The notes beneath the pieces were generated by a model. That model ran no database searches, had not been told where the DNA came from, and saw only the letters and a list, made by a program, of their open reading frames with translations. The position numbers were made by a program, and so were the translations under genes. From NCBI GenBank assembly GCA_040752215.1, contig JBFMEX010000049.1, forward strand, positions 1 through 9,904: 9,904 bases of DNA, given 5' to 3'. Positions within the stretch are counted from its first letter, which is position 1; every line of letters starts with the position of its first letter. This document shows, piece by piece, positions 5,770 through 9,904 of the stretch. Source of the stretch: JBFMEX01 sp040752215. Its GTDB lineage: Bacteria > Pseudomonadota > Alphaproteobacteria > Rhizobiales > Hyphomicrobiaceae.

Positions 5770-6608
5770 TAGTCGCTGCGCAATCCGCCGAGCGGGTAAG
5801 CTTCCTTGTGCCCGCGAAACGGCTGGGTCAGCATCCTGTCGAGCCGCTGCTCGCCCGCGTCGCGGAACTGCTCGATGCCGATCGTCATCGCCTCGTGACC
5901 GGCCGCCGGCTGCTCGCGATAGGTCCCGAGCATGCGGTCCCACCACGGGAGATTGAAGCCGAAATTACTGTTCGTCTCACCGACGACGACCGAGTGATGG
6001 ACGCGGTGCATGTCGGGCGTGACGACGAGCCAGCGCAGCGCGGAATCGAGCGCCGCCGGAATCCGCACGTTGGAATGGTTGAACATCGCCGTGGCGTTGA
6101 GCAGCACCTCGAAGATCAGCACGGCAGCCGCCGGCGCGCCGAGCGCGGCCACGATCGCGAGCTTCAGCGCCATGGACAACAGGATCTCGATCGGATGGAA
6201 GCGGGCCCCGGTCGTCACGTCGAACTCGAGATCGGCATGATGCATGCGATGCAGCCGCCACAGCACCGGCACCGCGTGGAACAGCACGTGCTGGAGATAG
6301 ATGGCAAAGTCGAGAATGATCACCGCCAGCGGAATGGCGATCCCTGCGGGAACGGGATAGGCGTTGAAAAGCCCGACGCCCTTTGCCTCGACCAGCATGG
6401 CGAGCGCGACCGCGCCGACCGGAAAGAGCACGCGCACCAACAGGGTGTCCACGGCAACGATGGCGAGATTGCTCGGCCAGCGCGCCAATCGTGATATCGT
6501 CTGGGTGCGGCGCGGGGCGAGGATCTCCATCAGCGCCATCACGAGGAACACGGAGGCGAACGCGACGAGCCGAATGGCCGGCTCATTGGCGAGCAAGACG
6601 TCGGTCAT
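5769..6608 (-). CDS. Fatty acid hydroxylase / sterol desaturase family membrane enzyme
   Basis: A 279-residue integral membrane protein with the histidine clusters that hold a diiron centre in this superfamily. These are HVLFH (107-111, HX3H), HRMHH (120-124, HX2HH) and HRVHH near the C-terminus (HX2HH), plus FHP at 137-139 and FNHSN. Hydrophobic segments lie at about 12-30, 48-74, 86-106 and 143-175. The family uses oxygen and an electron donor to hydroxylate or desaturate lipids. The substrate (fatty acid, sterol, hopanoid, carotenoid or other) cannot be read from the sequence. ATG 6608 is chosen because it has a GAGGTG site about 8 nt upstream; ATG 6653 would add 15 residues reaching into the regulatory repeats. 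It pairs with a DsrE-like gene downstream and is divergent from an ArsR-rhodanese regulator, which suggests sulfur-linked control. Confidence 0.92.
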   Translation of the reverse strand: MTDVLLANEPAIRLVAFASVFLVMALMEILAPRRTQTISRLARWPSNLAIVAVDTLLVRVLFPVGAVALAMLVEAKGVGLFNAYPVPAGIAIPLAVIILDFAIYLQHVLFHAVPVLWRLHRMHHADLEFDVTTGARFHPIEILLSMALKLAIVAALGAPAAAVLIFEVLLNATAMFNHSNVRIPAALDSALRWLVVTPDMHRVHHSVVVGETNSNFGFNLPWWDRMLGTYREQPAAGHEAMTIGIEQFRDAGEQRLDRMLTQPFRGHKEAYPLGGLRSD

Positions 6609-6649
6609 GGAGCGCACCTCGTTGGCTTTCGCCGGCATCCGGCAGGATG

Positions 6650-6679
6650 TCATTCAAATTCTCTTAAGAATGATATATA
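6650..6679. promoter_or_regulatory. Shared promoter/operator between the hydroxylase and ArsR-rhodanese genes
   Basis: Two nested inverted repeats lie here: TCATTC-N12-GAATGA (6650-6655 and 6668-6673) and ATTCT-CTTA-AGAAT (6658-6671). They sit in an AT-rich island just upstream of TATATA (6674-6679), a good -10 candidate for the rightward gene, with TTCAAA (6653-6658) as a weak -35. A repressor bound here would cover the -35/-10 region of the regulator and lie 40-65 bp upstream of the hydroxylase start. From memory SqrR-type ArsR proteins favour ATTC-N8-GAAT; the spacing here is 6 or 12, so the match is only partial. Confidence 0.55.
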
Positions 6680-6690
6680 GTGGCTCGGCC

Positions 6691-7365
6691 ATGCCGTCAA
6701 GCGAGAGTCCCAAGCACGTCCTGTTCCAGCAGTTCGCCGCTATCGCCAAGGCGATCGCGCACGAGCGTCGCCTCGAGCTGATCGAGGCGCTGGCACAGGG
6801 CGAGACGAACGTCGAGGCCCTGGCCGAGCGCGTCGGCTTGAAGCTCGCCAACGCCTCCCATCATCTCCAGCAAATGCGCCGTGCCGGTCTCCTCCGCGCC
6901 CGGCGCGAGGGCAAGTTCGTCTATTACAGCCTTGCCGATGACGCGGTGGTCGATCTCGTTTCCGCCCTCACCCGCCTCGGCGAGCGAACGGTGGCCGAGG
7001 TCAAGAACGTGGTGGGAGGGTATTTCAACGATCGCGACAGTCTCGAGCCGATCAGTAGGGCCGAGCTGCTCGCACGCATGAAGGACGACCTCGTGACCGT
7101 GATAGACGTGAGGTCCGAGGACGAGTTCGCGCTCGGCCACGTGGCGGGAGCCGAGAGCATTCCGCTTGCGAAGCTGAAGCGCCGCCTTGGCAAGCTCGAC
7201 CGCCGCAAGCAGATCGTCGCCTACTGCCGCGGCCCCTACTGCGTGCTCTCGTTCGAGGCCGTAGCATTGCTGCGCGCCAATGGCTTCGACGTGCGCCGCC
7301 TCGAGGACGGCTACCCCGAGTGGCGCGCCGCGGGCTTCCCGGTCGACGTGGCCCCCGACGGCTGA
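6691..7365 (+). CDS. ArsR-family transcriptional regulator fused to a rhodanese domain
   Basis: A 224-residue cytosolic protein with two domains. Residues about 10-95 form an ArsR winged helix: AIAHERRLELIEAL, VEALAERVGLKLANASHHL (recognition helix), QMRRAGLLRARREGKFVYYSL (wing). Residues about 122-218 form a rhodanese domain: VTVIDVRSEDEFALGH, then the active loop AYCRGPYCV with Cys179 and Cys184, then GFDVRRLEDGYPEW. Rhodanese cysteines accept sulfane sulfur as persulfides, so the protein probably senses sulfide or persulfide and releases DNA. The winged-helix part has no cysteine at all, and the metal site ELCVC of ArsR/SmtB is replaced by QGETNVEAL. No Shine-Dalgarno sequence precedes ATG 6691, and a TATATA box lies only 11 bp upstream, so the mRNA may be nearly leaderless. 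ATG 6670 is an alternative in-frame start. It probably represses itself and the divergent hydroxylase-DsrE pair. This fusion is a known architecture. Confidence 0.93.
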   Translation: MPSSESPKHVLFQQFAAIAKAIAHERRLELIEALAQGETNVEALAERVGLKLANASHHLQQMRRAGLLRARREGKFVYYSLADDAVVDLVSALTRLGERTVAEVKNVVGGYFNDRDSLEPISRAELLARMKDDLVTVIDVRSEDEFALGHVAGAESIPLAKLKRRLGKLDRRKQIVAYCRGPYCVLSFEAVALLRANGFDVRRLEDGYPEWRAAGFPVDVAPDG

Positions 7366-7379
7366 GCCGCTGGCCGCCT

Positions 7380-9904
7380 CTATCTGGTCGCGACGGGCGC
7401 GAGCCGATCGGCTGGCCGCGGGCAGGATTGCGCCACGATGCGGCCGATCTCGGCCCGGCACGAGCCGCAGTTGGTGCCGGCCTTCAGGCGCTCGCCGACC
7501 GCGGCCACGGAGCGGCAGCCGTCGCGGACGACCGCCTCGGTGATCTCCTTCAGCCCAACCTCGAAACAGGCGCACACGATCGCGCCGCGGTCGCGTACCC
7601 CTGGCCCCGGTCGGCCGGCGAGCACGGCGAGCCTCGCCTCCGGCGCGATCGCCGTGCCGAGCTGCTCACCGAGCCAGCCGCGCGAGACCGAGACCGGCTC
7701 GGCCGCGAGATACAGTGCGCCGGCCAGACGATTCTCGTCGTCGAAGACCGCGTATCGGTATTGCCCGCCGGCTGCGTCGTGATAGGCGACGAGCTCTGCG
7801 TTGGCGCTGCCACAGAGCTTCAGCAGCATGCGCGCATGCGCGTCCCAGCACGCCGGCTCGCTCGAGCCCGCAATCTCGGCGCGCCAGCCCGAGCCGACCG
7901 GCGCGATCGCCGCATAGGCGTGCCCCGCAACCTCGGGTCGCGCGAGCGAGACCATGTATCCGTACCACGCGGCCGGCAGCCGGTGCACGTCGACGGGCGT
8001 GTGCTTCATCTCCGGCTGGCCGGAGACGAGGTCGGTCTCGGCGTTGACCACCGCACCGATGCGGGCCGCGCTTGCGAGCTGGTCATTCCAGTGCATCGGC
8101 GCGAACACCGAGCCGCGCCGCTGCGACGGCGTGACAACGACTCTGAGCACGGCGCGCCCGTGCGCACTTTCGACCACCGCGAGATCGGCCCCCTCGACAC
8201 CGATCCGGCGCGCGTCGTCGGGATGCACGGCGAGGAACGGCTCGCCGATGTGTGCCATCAGCCGCGCCGACTTTCCCGTCCGCGTCATCGTGTGCCACTG
8301 GTCGCGGATTCGACCCGTCGAAAGCACCAGCGGGAACGGCGGCGACGGTGCATGAGCCGGCGGTCGATAAGGCGTCGCGACGAAGCGCGCGCGACGGTCC
8401 GGCGTGAAGAAGCCGCCTTCGCCGAAGAAGCGCCGCTCGGCCGGCCATGCCGCCGACAACCGCGGCCACTGGAACGGCTCCAGCCCCTCATAGGCCGCCT
8501 GCGTGATGTCGGCAAAGGCCGAAATGTCGAGATCGCGCGTGCCGCCGTTGCCGATGCCGGTCAACCCCGCATGCTCAGCGAAGATCTCACATGGACCCGA
8601 ATAGCCGAAAGCGGCGCCGTATCCCATGCGCCTGCCCACCTCCGCGATCTGCCACCAGTCGGGCCGCGCCTCGCCCGGTACCGGCAGGAACGCGCGCTGG
8701 CGCGAGATGCACCGCTCGGAGTTGGTGACCGTGCCATCCTTCTCGCCCCACGCCGCGGCCGGCAGCAGCACGTCGCCGAGCGCCGTCGTGTCCGTATGAC
8801 GGGAGACGTCGGAGACGACGACGAACGGGCATTTTGCGAGCGCATCGCGGACGCGGTTCGCCTCAGGCAGGCTCACCACCGGATTGGTGGCAACGATCCA
8901 CACCGCCTTGATCCTGCCGTCGCCGATCGCACGGAACATGTCGACCGCCTTCAGCCCCGCCCGCTCGGCGAGGCGCGGCGCATTCCAGTAGCGAGCGACG
9001 AGCCGGCGATGGCGGGCGTCGTCGAGCTCCATGTGCGCGGCGAGCATGTTGGCAAGGCCGCCGACCTCGCGGCCACCCATCGCGTTGGGCTGGCCGGTGA
9101 CCGAGAACGGCCCCATGCCGGGCCGGCCGATGCGGCCCGTCGCGAGATGGCAGTTGATGATCGCGTTGACCTTGTCGGTGCCGGACGTCGACTGGTTGAC
9201 ACCTTGGCTGTAGACGGTGACCACGCGCTCCGTCGCCGCGAACAACGAATAGAATTCGGCGATGCGCGCGACGGCGAGACCGGTGATCTCCGCGACATCG
9301 CCCAGGCCCATCTTGCGCGCCGCCGCGAGCGCGGCGTCGAGACCGCACGTATAGCGCGCGACGTAGTCCTGGCTGAGCCGCCCTGTGCCCGCAAGGCTGG
9401 CAAGCAGGCCATTGAACAGGGCGACATCGCTGCCGGGCGCGATGGCGAGATGGAGGTCGGCGATCTCGGAGGTCGCGGTGGCCCTCGGATCGATCACCAC
9501 CACCTTCGTCCCGCGCCTCTCGCGCGCCGCCGCCAGTCGCTGGAACAGCACCGGGTGGCACCAGGCGAGATTGGAGCCGACCAACACGACGAGGTCGGCG
9601 AGCTCCAGATCCTCGTACACACCGGGCACCGTGTCCGAGCCGAACGCGCGCTTGTGTCCGGCCACCGACGACGACATGCACAGCCGCGAGTTGGTGTCGA
9701 TATTTGCCGAGCCGACGAAGCCCTTCATCAGCTTGTTGGCGACGTAGTAGTCCTCCGTCAGCAGCTGCCCCGAAACGTAGAGCGCGACGCTGTCGGGACC
9801 GTGCGCGGCGATGGTCTCGGAGAAGCGCCGCGCCACGTGATCGAGCGCCGCATCCCAACTCGCCGGAGCGCCGTCGACGGTCGGGGGGTGCAGCCCATCG
9901 TCGA
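7380..9904 (-). CDS. nasA: Assimilatory nitrate reductase catalytic subunit NasA (N-terminus beyond the window)
   Basis: NasA reduces nitrate to nitrite for nitrogen assimilation in the cytoplasm, using a molybdenum bis-MGD cofactor and Fe-S clusters. The frame is open to the right edge. About 840 codons are visible; the start and the N-terminal [4Fe-4S] CxxC segment are missing. The visible N-terminus SWDAALDHVARRFSE, then YVSGQLLTEDYYVANKLMKGF, and NSRLCMSSSVAG are typical of NasA; the cysteine at 9678-9680 is the expected Mo ligand. Further family segments are GSNLAWCHP, NPVVSLPEAN, LLPAAAWGEKDGTVTNSER, and the molydopterin-binding C-terminal part starting LVLSTGRIRDQWHTMTRTG. At the end (7458-7574) a BFD-like [2Fe-2S] domain has C-x-C-x32-C-x2-C. 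A GTG at 9836 is only an internal codon. It converges on the ArsR-rhodanese gene with a 14-bp gap and no clear terminator. Electron-donor and transport genes would be expected to the right. Confidence 0.96.
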   Translation of the reverse strand, partial: DDGLHPPTVDGAPASWDAALDHVARRFSETIAAHGPDSVALYVSGQLLTEDYYVANKLMKGFVGSANIDTNSRLCMSSSVAGHKRAFGSDTVPGVYEDLELADLVVLVGSNLAWCHPVLFQRLAAARERRGTKVVVIDPRATATSEIADLHLAIAPGSDVALFNGLLASLAGTGRLSQDYVARYTCGLDAALAAARKMGLGDVAEITGLAVARIAEFYSLFAATERVVTVYSQGVNQSTSGTDKVNAIINCHLATGRIGRPGMGPFSVTGQPNAMGGREVGGLANMLAAHMELDDARHRRLVARYWNAPRLAERAGLKAVDMFRAIGDGRIKAVWIVATNPVVSLPEANRVRDALAKCPFVVVSDVSRHTDTTALGDVLLPAAAWGEKDGTVTNSERCISRQRAFLPVPGEARPDWWQIAEVGRRMGYGAAFGYSGPCEIFAEHAGLTGIGNGGTRDLDISAFADITQAAYEGLEPFQWPRLSAAWPAERRFFGEGGFFTPDRRARFVATPYRPPAHAPSPPFPLVLSTGRIRDQWHTMTRTGKSARLMAHIGEPFLAVHPDDARRIGVEGADLAVVESAHGRAVLRVVVTPSQRRGSVFAPMHWNDQLASAARIGAVVNAETDLVSGQPEMKHTPVDVHRLPAAWYGYMVSLARPEVAGHAYAAIAPVGSGWRAEIAGSSEPACWDAHARMLLKLCGSANAELVAYHDAAGGQYRYAVFDDENRLAGALYLAAEPVSVSRGWLGEQLGTAIAPEARLAVLAGRPGPGVRDRGAIVCACFEVGLKEITEAVVRDGCRSVAAVGERLKAGTNCGSCRAEIGRIVAQSCPRPADRLAPVATR

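Noticed and set aside
8863..9858. 331-codon second minus-strand frame inside nasA
   Set aside because: It is an Arg/Gly-rich alternative frame of nasA; the correct frame carries all NasA motifs.

Overview
The window is high-GC, densely packed bacterial DNA. Its content points to an alphaproteobacterium, probably of the Hyphomicrobiales (Rhizobiales) type. The signs are a nadD-rsfS-rlmH cluster, an ArsR-rhodanese fusion regulator and an assimilatory nitrate reductase with a C-terminal [2Fe-2S] domain. I cannot name a genus. There are no rRNA or tRNA genes, insertion sequences or CRISPR arrays.

Layout. Positions 1-207 hold the 3' end of an unrecognised gene (weakly OsmC-like). It converges on a minus-strand gene (245-898) for a protein resembling a PD-(D/E)XK nuclease-fold family, with an apparently broken catalytic motif. 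A divergent 74-bp gap then leads to the housekeeping cluster nadD (NAD synthesis), rsfS (ribosome silencing factor) and rlmH (23S rRNA pseudouridine methyltransferase), 973-2817. A strong hairpin lies between rsfS and rlmH, and a good Rho-independent terminator follows rlmH.

Next is a monocistronic katG (3043-5235), the bifunctional catalase-peroxidase. Its upstream region is a short AT-rich island carrying an 8-1-8 palindrome and a third half-site one 22-bp period away, which is the likely oxidative-stress operator. A perfect 24-bp palindrome after katG probably ends transcription from both sides.

The most interesting block is 5337-7365. A membrane-bound fatty acid hydroxylase/sterol desaturase-family enzyme and a DsrE-family sulfur-carrier-like protein form a minus-strand pair. 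They are divergent from a regulator that fuses an ArsR winged helix to a rhodanese domain. The 82-bp shared control region holds nested inverted repeats next to a TATATA box. I infer a reactive-sulfur (persulfide/sulfide) response unit controlling a diiron membrane hydroxylase; the sequence does not prove this.

The rest of the window (7380-9904, minus strand) is the C-terminal ~840 codons of nasA, the assimilatory nitrate reductase. The gene runs off the right edge, so its N-terminal [4Fe-4S] segment is missing.
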